DNA of 64,000 nucleotides from Mycolicibacterium baixiangningiae (GTDB lineage Bacteria; Actinomycetota; Actinomycetes; Mycobacteriales; Mycobacteriaceae): assembly GCF_016313185.1 (NCBI RefSeq), contig NZ_CP066218.1, positions 248,001 through 312,000 on the forward strand. The letters run 5' to 3'. This document shows, in pieces, positions 42,054 through 50,747 of the stretch. Made by a program: the position numbers and the translations under genes. The notes under the pieces were generated by a model. It saw only the letters and a program-made list of their open reading frames with translations, did no database searches and had not been told where the DNA came from. Each line of letters opens with the position of its first letter. Within the stretch, counting starts at the first letter, position 1.

Positions 42054-43553
42054 CTACTCCGGGGTGTAGCCGAACGGAAGCAGCGTGCTCTTGGCCTGGC
42101 AGTACTGCTCGATGCCTTCGGGGCCGTTCTCCCGGCCGATGCCCGAGTTCTTGTAGCCGCCGAACGGCGCCCCGGGATCGAATGCGTACATGTTGACCGC
42201 GTAGGTGCCGGTGCGGATCTTGCTCGCCACCTCGAGCGCCTTCTTGTTGTCGGTCGTCCACACGCTGCCCGCGAGCCCGTACACCGAGTCGTTGGCGATG
42301 CGGATCGCGTCGTCTTCGGTGTCGTAGGGGATCACCGCCAGCACCGGCCCGAAGATCTCCTCCTGGGCGATGGTCATCGCATTGTCGACGTCGGCGAACA
42401 CGGTCGGCTGCACGAACCAGCCGCTGTCCAGACCTTCGGGACGGCCGCCGCCCGCGACCACCCGCGCACCCTCCTCGGTGCCCTTCTTGATGTAGCTCTC
42501 CACGCGTTCGCGTTGCTTCTCGCTGATCAGCGGGCCGATGGCGGCGTTCGGATCGTCGGGCAGGCCGACGGGCATCGCGGAGACGAAGTTGGCCAGCTTC
42601 TCCACCACCTCGTCGTAGCGGGAGCGCGGCGCGAGGATGCGGGTCTGCGCGACGCACGCCTGCCCGGAGTTCATCACCCCGGAGAACGCGAGCATGGGCA
42701 GCGTCGAATCCAGGTCGGCATCCTCGAGCACGATCGCCGCGGACTTCCCGCCCAGCTCGAGCGTGCAGGGCTTGAGCTTCTCGGCGGCCAGCTTGCCGAT
42801 CTCCTTGCCGACCGCGGAGCTGCCGGTGAACGTGTACTTGTCGATCTCGTCGCTGGCGGTCAGCGCGCGGCCGGTCTCGGCGCCGCCGGGCACCACCGAC
42901 AGCACGCCTTCGGGCAGCCCGGCCTCGGCGAACATCTGGGCCATCGCGAACACCGACAACGGCGTCTCGGCGGCGGGTTTGAGCACGAGCGTGCAGCCGG
43001 CCAGCAGCGCGGGGCCCAGCTTGTTGGCGGCCAGGAAGAACGGCACATTCCACGCCGTGATCGCTCCGACCACACCGATCGGCTCGCGGGTGACCAGCGT
43101 CTGGCCGTAGATGCCGTCGCGGATCTCGCTCCAGCGGAACTTGTCGGCCGCGCCTGCGTAGTACGTGAACGCCGACATCGCCGCGCCGTACTGCATCATG
43201 TCGACGATCATCTGGGGCTGACCGGTCTCGGCGGCGAGCAGGGACTTCAGCTCGTCACCGCGCTCCTCCATGAGCTTGACCGCGGCACCGAGGATCGCCG
43301 CGCGCTCGTCCGGCGACATCCTCGGCCACGGGCCCTCGTCGAAGGCCTTGCGCGCGGCCGCGCAGGCCGCGTCGACGTCGGCCGCGGCCGCCAGCGGCAC
43401 CTGACCGACCTTCTCGCCCGTCGCCGGGGAGTGCACGTCGATGACCTCGGAGGTCGACGGTTCGACCCACTGGCCGCCGATGAAGAGCTTGTCCCACGTG
43501 GACTTGTGCGTCGTGTCTGCGCCTGCCTGCACGGTTTGTGTCATGAGCGTCAC
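42054..43553 (-). CDS. NAD(P)-dependent aldehyde dehydrogenase (Rv0223c-like)
   Basis: A 499-residue ALDH oxidising an aldehyde to a carboxylate. TAWNVPFFLAANKLGPALLAG and TFTGSSAVGKEIG bind cofactor, LELGGKSAAIVLEDADLD holds the general-base Glu, and NSGQACVAQTRI the catalytic Cys (about residue 300). PFGGYKNSGIGRENGPEG is the family C-terminus. The start is either GTG 43553 or ATG 43544. The gene lies 37 bases behind the methyltransferase on the same strand, as Rv0223c lies behind Rv0224c, and ends at a strong terminator. echA1 (Rv0222), its M. tuberculosis neighbour, is not present here. The substrate is unknown. Confidence 0.92.
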   Translation of the reverse strand: MTLMTQTVQAGADTTHKSTWDKLFIGGQWVEPSTSEVIDVHSPATGEKVGQVPLAAAADVDAACAAARKAFDEGPWPRMSPDERAAILGAAVKLMEERGDELKSLLAAETGQPQMIVDMMQYGAAMSAFTYYAGAADKFRWSEIRDGIYGQTLVTREPIGVVGAITAWNVPFFLAANKLGPALLAGCTLVLKPAAETPLSVFAMAQMFAEAGLPEGVLSVVPGGAETGRALTASDEIDKYTFTGSSAVGKEIGKLAAEKLKPCTLELGGKSAAIVLEDADLDSTLPMLAFSGVMNSGQACVAQTRILAPRSRYDEVVEKLANFVSAMPVGLPDDPNAAIGPLISEKQRERVESYIKKGTEEGARVVAGGGRPEGLDSGWFVQPTVFADVDNAMTIAQEEIFGPVLAVIPYDTEDDAIRIANDSVYGLAGSVWTTDNKKALEVASKIRTGTYAVNMYAFDPGAPFGGYKNSGIGRENGPEGIEQYCQAKSTLLPFGYTPE

Positions 43554-43590
43554 ACTACCTAGATTCGCGGGAAACGAGAACCTGTTGCAG

Positions 43591-44352
43591 TCAGCGCTGC
43601 AGGACCAGGACGAGGTTGCTCACCGCGAACTCCCGCAAACCCGGCACTTTTGTCGTCCGCCACGCCCATCGCGGGTGGTAGCGGGGGAATGCGGCGATTA
43701 GGGCGCCGGTGCTGGCACCCCACTGGAGGCCGTCGCGCGCGGACACCGCGAACAGTGACGATCCGTAGTCGTTCTTGGGTCGGTGGCCATGTCTGCGGGT
43801 GTACCGGGCGGCGGCCCGGGCGCCACCGAGGTAGTGCGTCAGGCCCATCTCGTGCCCGCCGAACGGGCCGAGCCACACCGTGTACGACAGGATCGCCAGT
43901 CCGCCCGGCCGGGTGACGCGCAGCATCTCGGCCCCGAGGCGCCACGGTTGCGGTACGTGCTCGGCGACGTTCGATGAGAGACAGATGTCGACACTGCCAT
44001 CAGCGAATGGCAACGACATGCCGGAGGCGCGCACGTAGCGGCCGGCGCGCCCGGTGGCCGCCGGGCCTGCGTGCATCTCCCGCGGGTCGGGTTCGACGCC
44101 CACGTAGTCCATCCCGTGCCGAGCGAATGCGGCGGCGAAGAACCCGGGCCCGCCGCCGACGTCGAGGACCGTGCGGCCCGCGGCATCCTGCCCCGTCGCC
44201 CCCAGCCACAGGTCGGCCACCATCGCGGCGGTGTCGTCGGCGAGCGCGCCGTAGAACCGGGCCGGATCGGACTGTTCGAAGCGGAATTCACTGAGCAATC
44301 GAACCGACCGCGACAGGGTCGCGCGGCGGGCGAACAGCTCGGTAGCGGACAC
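43591..44352 (-). CDS. mtrP: SAM-dependent methyltransferase MtrP-like (Rv0224c)
   Basis: A 253-residue class-I methyltransferase. VLDVGGGPGFFAAAFARHG is motif I, VGVEPDP motif II, and SLPFADGSVDICLSSNVAEHV motif IV. The Corynebacterium homologue of Rv0224c, MtrP, is reported to be needed for efficient export of trehalose mycolates, and the symbol is carried over from that. The GTG start is preceded by TAGGGT (44360-44365, minus strand) and seven bases, so it is probably leaderless. Only 36 bases separate it from the divergent glycosyltransferase gene. Confidence 0.87.
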   Translation of the reverse strand: MSATELFARRATLSRSVRLLSEFRFEQSDPARFYGALADDTAAMVADLWLGATGQDAAGRTVLDVGGGPGFFAAAFARHGMDYVGVEPDPREMHAGPAATGRAGRYVRASGMSLPFADGSVDICLSSNVAEHVPQPWRLGAEMLRVTRPGGLAILSYTVWLGPFGGHEMGLTHYLGGARAAARYTRRHGHRPKNDYGSSLFAVSARDGLQWGASTGALIAAFPRYHPRWAWRTTKVPGLREFAVSNLVLVLQR

Positions 44353-44359
44353 GCGATCG

Positions 44360-44380
44360 ACCCTACGCAGCGGTTAGGCT
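44360..44380. promoter_or_regulatory. Compact divergent promoters of Rv0224c and Rv0225 homologues
   Basis: TAGGGT (minus strand, 44360-44365) and TAGGCT (plus strand, 44375-44380) are two -10 elements pointing outward within the 36-base gap between divergent start codons. Each predicts a leaderless message. Each -35 would lie inside the other gene, so the promoters must compete. Confidence 0.55.
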
Positions 44381-44388
44381 GGCCCCCG

Positions 44389-45549
44389 ATGTCCGCGCGC
44401 CCGCTTCGATCCGTCCTGCTGCTGTGCTGGCGGGATATCGGGCACCCGCAGGGCGGCGGCAGCGAGATGTACCTGCAGCGCATCGGCGAGCAGCTGGCCG
44501 CATCCGGCGTGCGGGTGGCGCTGCGCACGGCCTCGTATCCGGGCGCTGCGCGCCGCGAGGTGGTCGACGGTGTCCACGTCAGCCGGGGCGGCGGCCGCTA
44601 CTCGGTCTACCCGTGGGCGCTGCTGGTGATGGCGCTGGCCCGCATCGGCCTCGGACCGCTGCGGGGGGTGCGCCCCGACGTCGTCGTCGACACCCAGAAC
44701 GGCGTGCCGTTTCTGGCGCGGCTGATCTTCGGCCGCCGGGTCGTGGTGCTGGTGCACCACTGCCACCGCGAGCAGTGGCCGGTCGCGGGTCCGGTGCTGC
44801 GCCGGCTCGGCTGGTTCGTCGAATCGGTCGTGTCGCCCCGCGCGCACCGGCGGGCGCAGTACGTCACGGTGTCGCTGCCGTCGGCGCGTGATCTGACCGA
44901 CCTCGGAGTCGACGGCGGGCGCATCGCCGTGGTGCGCAACGGGCTCGACGAGGCGCCGGCTGCCACGCTCACGCTTCCGCGCTCGGCCACACCGCGCATC
45001 GCGGTGCTGTCGCGGTTGGTGCCGCACAAGCAGATCGAAGACGCGCTCGACGCCGTCGTGGCACTGCGTCCGCAGATCCCCGACCTGCACCTCGACGTGG
45101 TCGGCGGCGGCTGGTGGCAGCAGAAGCTCGTCGATCACGCCCGGCTGGCGGGCATCTCCGATGCGGTCACGTTCCACGGTCACGTCGATGACGTCGCGAA
45201 GCATGAAGTACTGCAACGGAGTTGGGTGCATGTGCTGCCGTCACGCAAGGAGGGCTGGGGGCTGGCGGTCACTGAAGCCGGTCAGCACGCCGTGCCGACG
45301 ATCGGCTACCGCTCGTCGGGCGGACTGACCGATTCGATCGTCGACGGGGTGACCGGTCTGCTGGTCGACGACCGCGACGAGCTGGTCGAGGCACTGGACC
45401 GGTTGCTGGGCGACCGGGTGCTGTGTGAGCAACTCGGCGCGAAGGCCCAGGCGCGAAGCGTCGAGTTCTCATGGCGGCAGAGCGCTTCGGGGATGCGTGA
45501 GGTGTTCGACGCGATGCTGTCCGGACGGTTCGTCAGCGGCGTGGTGTAG
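44389..45549 (+). CDS. Family-4 glycosyltransferase (Rv0225-like)
   Basis: A 386-residue GT-B glycosyltransferase. The N-terminal domain opens with LLLCWRDIGHPQGGGSEMYLQ, an acceptor-side Gly-rich loop. The C-terminal domain has RIAVLSRLVPHKQIEDAL and the GT4 nucleotide-sugar motif LPSRKEGWGLAVTEAGQHAVP with the EX7E-type glutamates. The start at 44389 follows TAGGCT by eight bases. It belongs to the Rv0224c-Rv0228 envelope cluster, where products act in trehalose-mycolate transport and lipomannan maturation; a mannosyl or glucosyl donor is likely. It overlaps the convergent membrane gene by 17 bases. Confidence 0.87.
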   Translation: MSARPLRSVLLLCWRDIGHPQGGGSEMYLQRIGEQLAASGVRVALRTASYPGAARREVVDGVHVSRGGGRYSVYPWALLVMALARIGLGPLRGVRPDVVVDTQNGVPFLARLIFGRRVVVLVHHCHREQWPVAGPVLRRLGWFVESVVSPRAHRRAQYVTVSLPSARDLTDLGVDGGRIAVVRNGLDEAPAATLTLPRSATPRIAVLSRLVPHKQIEDALDAVVALRPQIPDLHLDVVGGGWWQQKLVDHARLAGISDAVTFHGHVDDVAKHEVLQRSWVHVLPSRKEGWGLAVTEAGQHAVPTIGYRSSGGLTDSIVDGVTGLLVDDRDELVEALDRLLGDRVLCEQLGAKAQARSVEFSWRQSASGMREVFDAMLSGRFVSGVV

Positions 45550-47182
45550 CTCCGCGCCGCAGCCCGATCACGCCGGCAAACAACGAACCCACCAGCAGCG
45601 CCAGCCACGCCCCATGCGCGGCGATCAGCAGGCCGCGGTGCGGCGACGCGGGCCGCTCACCCCCGACCCGGTAGACCGTCAACCCCTCGTCACGGTAGGC
45701 CAGCGGGAGATCCATTGCGGCGCTTCCGGATTCGACGACCACCCAGCCGACACCCGCGGCCGCCAACTCTGATACCGGCGCCCCCCGCAACAACAGCTCC
45801 TGCACGGCCCGCGCCCGCACCCCTTCGCCGGGCACCGTCGTCCCGCCGATCACCAGGTCCCCGGTGCTCAACACCTCGGCACGCACCCAGCGCGGCAGCG
45901 GGTCGAGCACCGGCGCCTCACCGGCCCAGTCGAACTGACGCATACTGTCCGGCGGCAACACCGCGACCGGACGGGGATCGGCGTTGATCATCGCCGCGGC
46001 GGCCACCCACCCGGGCGGGTACTGGACCGCCCGCATCTTCCCGCCGACGCCGAAGGCCAGATCGGGCAGCACCGCTATCAGCGCCGCACAACACACCGCG
46101 GCGGCCGCCACCGCGGGCACCCGCCGCCACACCAGAACCGCGCCGGCACCGGCGATCGCATAGCCCGGCAACGCCAGCGCCACCCACTTCTGCCCGTCCC
46201 GCAGCACACCCAGGCCAGGTAGCGCCCGCACCGTCTGCTCCACGGCCGCGAGCCCCGGACCGGTGGCCATCGCCGCGGGCAGCACCACCGCCGCAGCAGC
46301 CAGGACGAGCAGCGGTACCGCCGCCCGCCGCCGCCACACCACCGAAACCCCCGCCACCACCACCGCGAGCAGCGTAAGAGTCGCGACGACGGCGAAGCCC
46401 GATGCGCGCGAGCCGGGTACCGCATCCGCGTTCCAGATGCCGCCGAACCCGGCCAGGCTGCCGAGCGTCCCCAGATCCGGTTCGGCCCGCGCCGCGAACG
46501 CCGGTATCCCCGCGGCGGGTGACGCGGCCAGCGACCCCGACACCGCGGCCGCCACCAGCCACGGCATTGCGCTCACCACCGCCGCCACCAGCGTCACGGC
46601 CACCACCTTCAGGCGGCGGTCCGTACCCGGTGCGCACACGCTCACCAACGCCACCGTCGCGGCCAGCAGCAGACCCGTCGGCGTCAGCCCGGCCAGGGCG
46701 ATCCAGAAGGGGAGCGGCCACCACCGGCCCGAGCCGTCCCGCAGGCGCAGCACCGCGGTCGCCACCCACGGCAGAGCGCCGTATCCGACCAGCAGGCTCC
46801 AGTGCCCCTGCAGCAGGCGCTCGGCGACGTACGGATTCCACACCGCGACCGTGACCGCGACGCACTGACCGGCCACCCCGGCGTCGGGCACCACCGTCGC
46901 AGCCAGCCGCGCGCCACCCCATCCAGCCAGCCACAGCCCGGCCACCAGCAGCGCCTTGACCACCACGCCGCCGTCGAGCACGTGCGACGCCAGCGCCAGA
47001 GCGAAGTCCTGCGGTAGCGCGCGCGGCGCGGCCTCGGACAGGCCGAGCGCCGCATCGGTCAGATAGGACCGCGGCGTCGACACCGCGTCGCGCAACAGTA
47101 GATAACCAGGTGCCAGCAGCGGCGCGGTCACGATCAGCGACAGCGCCAGCGCGTAGACCGGCGGGAGGTAGCGGGAGATCAG
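45533..47182 (-). CDS. Polytopic membrane protein (Rv0226c-like), probable CTG start
   Basis: A 549-residue integral membrane protein with about 11-12 hydrophobic segments and a soluble C-terminal domain before the last helix. It resembles GT-C-type glycosyltransferases in layout, but a catalytic Asp motif is not obvious. The CTG at 47182 overlaps the stop of the upstream gene as CTGA, copying the ATGA/GTGA junctions used elsewhere here, and restores the first membrane helix (RYLPPVYALALSLIVTAPLL). The conventional GTG at 47131 would cut through that helix. It is cotranscribed with the DUF3068 gene in the envelope cluster. Function is unproven; a lipoglycan role is suggested by neighbours. 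Confidence 0.75.
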   Translation of the reverse strand: MISRYLPPVYALALSLIVTAPLLAPGYLLLRDAVSTPRSYLTDAALGLSEAAPRALPQDFALALASHVLDGGVVVKALLVAGLWLAGWGGARLAATVVPDAGVAGQCVAVTVAVWNPYVAERLLQGHWSLLVGYGALPWVATAVLRLRDGSGRWWPLPFWIALAGLTPTGLLLAATVALVSVCAPGTDRRLKVVAVTLVAAVVSAMPWLVAAAVSGSLAASPAAGIPAFAARAEPDLGTLGSLAGFGGIWNADAVPGSRASGFAVVATLTLLAVVVAGVSVVWRRRAAVPLLVLAAAAVVLPAAMATGPGLAAVEQTVRALPGLGVLRDGQKWVALALPGYAIAGAGAVLVWRRVPAVAAAAVCCAALIAVLPDLAFGVGGKMRAVQYPPGWVAAAAMINADPRPVAVLPPDSMRQFDWAGEAPVLDPLPRWVRAEVLSTGDLVIGGTTVPGEGVRARAVQELLLRGAPVSELAAAGVGWVVVESGSAAMDLPLAYRDEGLTVYRVGGERPASPHRGLLIAAHGAWLALLVGSLFAGVIGLRRGATPRR

Positions 47183-48381
47183 ACCGGTCTGTCGGGCGGT
47201 AGATCGGTCGGCCGTTGGGCCGGCAACTTCTCGGTCTTGGCCTCCGCGCCCGGCACCGGCTCACCGGCGTCGTCGCGCTGGAAGAACCCGTGGTCGGCCT
47301 CGTCGAGGCCGGGGTCGATGAGCGCCGACTCCGCGCGCAGACTGAACGAGCCGAGCAGAGCCCCGCCGACCAGCAGCACCAGTCCGACCGCGGTGAACGT
47401 GATCGGCAGGATGCGGCCCCACAGCGCCACCCGGTCGCGCTCGCTGCGTGCGCTGGCGACCTGGGATTCGACCGATTCCTCGTTCGTCGTGACCGTGTAG
47501 TCCACGAACGTCACCTCGGGCCGCAGCGCGTCCCGTGCGTAGTAGTGGTAGGCGTGCTCGTCGGATTTGACGATGGTGCCCGACACCGGATCCACCCAGA
47601 GCGTGCGCTCCGCGGCGTAGAACCGGCTCATTGTGATCGGCTCCTGCGGATCACCCTCCACGCCCCACAGCTCGGCGCGGGCGGTGACCTGGCTGTCGGC
47701 GTCGTCCTCGTACAGCGAGGCGTACTTCACCGGTTCGACCAGCTTGCCCTCGGCGTCGTAACCGACGTTCTGGGTGAACTTGTAGGCGGTCAACCCGTTG
47801 ACGTCTTCTTCACCGTCGTAGTTGGCGTCGTAGGCCTTCTGGGCGATGGGGTCGAACAGCGGGTAGGTCTTCTTCTCCGTGTCGAACGGGAAGCGATAGG
47901 TCAGCCCGTCGTGCGGGAGTGCGATGTTGGTCGGCGGCTGGTCGTCCGCGATGGCCCGCGGCTTCTGCACCGCACCACCCGGGTTGCTCTCGCTCGACAC
48001 GGCCATCGCATTGCTGCGGTCCATCGTCACGGTGTCGACCATCGCCAGCAGCAGACCGTTCTCCTGCTGCTTGTCGGTGCGGCGCAGCGAGCTGCCGACC
48101 TGCAGGGTGACCACGTCGGCGTTGGACGGTGATTCCACGCTGATCTGCTGCTGGAACACCATCGGCACGTCACGGTCGACGACGAAGCGCTCGCCCAGGA
48201 GCGAGGCCGGATCGAAGGATGTGCCGGTTCCGTCACTGATCAACGTGGTGTCGATGTCCAGCGGAACCTTGGCGATCTTGCCCTCGGTATAGGTGGAAAG
48301 CAACAGCGCGGCGATCAGTAGGGCAGCACCGAGCCCCATGAGTCCGCACGCCGCGATCCGCAGCGCCACTGCGCGGTTCAA
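47179..48381 (-). CDS. DUF3068 membrane protein (Rv0227c-like), lipoglycan maturation factor
   Basis: A 400-residue protein with an N-terminal helix (about residues 7-30, ACGLMGLGAALLIAALLLS), a large exported domain and a second helix near 330-355 (TAVGLVLLVGGALLGSF), followed by a cytosolic tail rich in Glu and Pro. This is the DUF3068 layout. The TTG start is unusual but has a perfect AAGGAGG at the right distance and no competing codon. As I recall, the homologues in Corynebacterium and M. smegmatis are required for lipomannan/lipoarabinomannan maturation. The next gene, the Rv0226c-like membrane protein, overlaps its stop by four bases. Confidence 0.85.
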   Translation of the reverse strand: MNRAVALRIAACGLMGLGAALLIAALLLSTYTEGKIAKVPLDIDTTLISDGTGTSFDPASLLGERFVVDRDVPMVFQQQISVESPSNADVVTLQVGSSLRRTDKQQENGLLLAMVDTVTMDRSNAMAVSSESNPGGAVQKPRAIADDQPPTNIALPHDGLTYRFPFDTEKKTYPLFDPIAQKAYDANYDGEEDVNGLTAYKFTQNVGYDAEGKLVEPVKYASLYEDDADSQVTARAELWGVEGDPQEPITMSRFYAAERTLWVDPVSGTIVKSDEHAYHYYARDALRPEVTFVDYTVTTNEESVESQVASARSERDRVALWGRILPITFTAVGLVLLVGGALLGSFSLRAESALIDPGLDEADHGFFQRDDAGEPVPGAEAKTEKLPAQRPTDLPPDRPV

Positions 48382-48508
48382 ACCGTGCCTCCTTCGGCTC
48401 GGACCGGCAAAACCCGTTTGACCCTAACAGCAGACATTAAGGCGCGAATTTACTACGAGACCCTCGGAGCCGTCCGCGCCGACCTGCCTCGCTGGCACAC
48501 TGGGCGCC

Positions 48509-49687
48509 GTGACGAGCACCGAGGAGATCGGCGGAACGCGGTCGTTCCTGCCCGCCGTCGAGGGCATGCGCGCCTGCGCGGCCATCGGCGTCGTCGTCAC
48601 CCACGTCGCCTTCCAGACCGGTCACACCGGCGGGGTCGACGGGCGGTTCTTCGGTCGGTTCGACCTGGCGGTCGCGGTGTTCTTCGCACTGTCGGGTTTC
48701 CTGCTGTGGCGCGGCCACGCCGCCGCCGCGCGGGGACTGCGGACCGCCCCGCCGACCGCGCACTACCTGCGGTCGCGCCTCGTGCGCATCATGCCCGGCT
48801 ATCTCGTCGCGGTCGTGATCATCCTGATGATGTTCCCCGACACCAAACCGGACCTCACGGTGTGGCTGGCCAACCTCAGCCTGGCGCAGATCTACGTGCC
48901 GCTGACGCTGACCGCGGGGCTCACCCAGATGTGGAGTCTGTCGGTCGAGGTGAGCTTCTACCTCGCGCTGCCGGTGCTGGCGCTGCTGGCGCGCCGGCTG
49001 CCCGCCGCGGCGCGGATCCCGGCCATCGTCGCCGTCGCGGTGGCGAGCCTGTTCTGGGTGTACATCCCGTTCGACCCCGACTCCGGGCACAACCTGTGGA
49101 ACTGGCCGCCCGCCTTCTTCTCCTGGTTCGCCGCGGGCATGGTGCTCGCGGAACTGACCGTCATGCCGGTCGGCTGGGCCCACCGGCTGGCTCGGCAGCG
49201 CACCCTCATGGCGCTCATCGCGGTCGCGGCCTTCGCGATCGCCGCGTCACCGCTCGCCGGCCGGGAGGGTCTGCAGCCGGGCACCGTCGCCCAGGTCACG
49301 CTCAAGACCGCGATGGGCGCCGTGGTGGCTGCGGCACTGCTCGCACCCCTGGTGCTCGACCGGCCGGACACCCCGCACCGGATCCTGGGCAGCCGGGTGA
49401 TGGTCACGCTCGGCCGATGGTCCTACGGCTTGTTCGTCTGGCACCTCGCCGCGCTGGCGATGGTCTTCCCGATGGTCGGCGCCTTCGCGTTCAACGGGCG
49501 CATGCCGCTGGTGTTGACGCTGACGTTGATGTTCGGCTTCGCGATCGCCGCGGTGAGCTACGCGCTGGTGGAAAGCCCGGCCCGAGAAGCGTTGCGGCGC
49601 TGGGAGTTCCGCCGCGCCACCCCGGCGCACAAGGCGCCGCCGCTCGACAGTGCGGTCAGCGACGTGCCCGAACCGATCTCGCGATGA
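48509..49687 (+). CDS. tmaT: Acyltransferase-3 membrane protein TmaT-like (Rv0228)
   Basis: A 392-residue acyltransferase family 3 protein with about ten membrane helices. PAVEGMRACAAIGVVVTHVAF holds the family His, and FFALSGFLLWRG and MWSLSVEVSFYLALPVLAL are core motifs. The homologue TmaT acetylates trehalose monomycolate in the inner membrane, which aids MmpL3-dependent export. CACACT (48496-48501) ends seven bases before the GTG, so the mRNA is probably leaderless. Its last eleven codons lie in a 36-bp sequence repeated at 52544-52579, where an inserted cassette ends. Confidence 0.87.
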   Translation: MTSTEEIGGTRSFLPAVEGMRACAAIGVVVTHVAFQTGHTGGVDGRFFGRFDLAVAVFFALSGFLLWRGHAAAARGLRTAPPTAHYLRSRLVRIMPGYLVAVVIILMMFPDTKPDLTVWLANLSLAQIYVPLTLTAGLTQMWSLSVEVSFYLALPVLALLARRLPAAARIPAIVAVAVASLFWVYIPFDPDSGHNLWNWPPAFFSWFAAGMVLAELTVMPVGWAHRLARQRTLMALIAVAAFAIAASPLAGREGLQPGTVAQVTLKTAMGAVVAAALLAPLVLDRPDTPHRILGSRVMVTLGRWSYGLFVWHLAALAMVFPMVGAFAFNGRMPLVLTLTLMFGFAIAAVSYALVESPAREALRRWEFRRATPAHKAPPLDSAVSDVPEPISR

Positions 49688-49690
49688 TCT
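49655..49690. repeat. 36-bp direct repeat flanking a 2.9-kb cassette, left copy
   Basis: Begins GTCAGCGACGTGCCC and ends CCGATCTCGCGATGATCT; 34 of 36 bases match the right copy at 52544-52579. On the plus strand it encodes the tmaT C-terminus. On the minus strand it keeps an intact frame IIARSVRARR and stop, like the end of the acyl-CoA synthetase at 52545. Confidence 0.85.
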
Positions 49691-50588
49691 AGGGGGCATG
49701 GCCCAGCCGGCGCAGTGTCACCCGAACCGCGTCGGCGATCGCGTCGTTGAACGGCCCGGCGTCCTTGCGATCGTCGAGGGAGCGGGTCAGCACGGTGACG
49801 ACGAGGCGCTGACCGGCGGGACCGATCAGCAGCCCGGAGTCGTTGGTGGAGCCGTAATCGCCGCCTCCCGTCTTGTCGGCGCTGGTCCAGCCGCTCGGCA
49901 GCGCTGCTCGGAAACGTTTGCCAGAGGTGACGTTCTCACGCATCCAGTCCAGTAGGTGGTCCTTGGCGCCCGCGCTGAGCGCGCGACCGGTGAGCACTTC
50001 GCGGTAGCCGTGGCCCAGGGCCCGGGGGGTCGTGGTGTCCCGCGGGTCACCGGGTGTCGCACTGTTCAACTCGGTCTCCCAGCGGTCGAGCCGGGACTGG
50101 TCGTCGGCGACCGACCGGGCGAACGTGGTGATGGCGGGCGGCCCGCCAATCAGGCGCAGCAGCAGGTTGCCCGCGGTGTTGTCGCTGTGGACGAGCGCCG
50201 CCGAACACACCTCGGCCAGTGCCATGTCCGATCCCGCCCGCGGCGCGGTGACCGGCGAATAGGTCACTACGTCGCGCTCGGCAACGGGCACCGGGGTGTC
50301 GAGGCGCAACTGCCCGTTGTCGACTAGCTGCAGCACCCGCGCGGCGGCGTAGGCCTTGAAGGTCGAGCACATCGAGAACCGGTCGTCTGCCCGGTTGCTG
50401 ACCGTCGCCGATGAGTTCAGGTCGATCGCGAACAGGCCGATCTTCGCGCCGTACCGCTGTTCGAGTCCGCGGAGTTCGTCATCGGGCAGATCGGGCACCG
50501 CGGTGGCGATGCGCTGGCAGGCCACGGTTCCGGCGGTCAGGGCGAGCAGGGCGCCAAGGGCTCGACGCCGGTTCAGCTGGGGGTTCAT
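49689..50588 (-). CDS. Class A beta-lactamase (mycobacterial BlaC/BlaS type)
   Basis: A 299-residue exported serine beta-lactamase. The N-terminus NRRRALGALLALTAGTVAC has a twin-arginine signal and a possible lipobox ending in Cys. Active-site motifs are complete: CSTFK (Ser70-Lys73), HSDNTAGN (SDN; M. tuberculosis BlaC has SDG here), RWETELN with Glu166, and ADKTGGG (KTG). It hydrolyses penicillins and probably cephalosporins in the periplasm. It is divergent from a LysR gene in an AmpR-like arrangement, so induction by cell-wall fragments is possible. The gene is the first of a cassette bounded by direct repeats; its stop overlaps the left repeat. Confidence 0.95.
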   Translation of the reverse strand: MNPQLNRRRALGALLALTAGTVACQRIATAVPDLPDDELRGLEQRYGAKIGLFAIDLNSSATVSNRADDRFSMCSTFKAYAAARVLQLVDNGQLRLDTPVPVAERDVVTYSPVTAPRAGSDMALAEVCSAALVHSDNTAGNLLLRLIGGPPAITTFARSVADDQSRLDRWETELNSATPGDPRDTTTPRALGHGYREVLTGRALSAGAKDHLLDWMRENVTSGKRFRAALPSGWTSADKTGGGDYGSTNDSGLLIGPAGQRLVVTVLTRSLDDRKDAGPFNDAIADAVRVTLRRLGHAP

Positions 50589-50747
50589 GGTGTGAAAGAA
50601 CCACGCCCGCCGACCCGGCCGCCATGTCAGATGAGGCGCGCCGTCGATAGCCTCTGCGAATCACCGCTGCGGGTGGCCGGATTTCGGGCGCCTGATCCGA
50701 CTCGGTGGCCGCACCGGATCGGCGCCGGTGTCGTGTTGTATAGAGGT

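Noticed and set aside
41080..43053. 657-codon leftward frame joining aldehyde dehydrogenase sequence to TetR
   Set aside because: Only the last 205 codons are a real protein. The rest is out of frame with the aldehyde dehydrogenase and reads through a strong terminator hairpin.
50592..50747. Longer N-terminus for the LysR regulator
   Set aside because: The added residues precede the conserved LVRHLQYF start, overlap the divergent promoter and lack a ribosome site.
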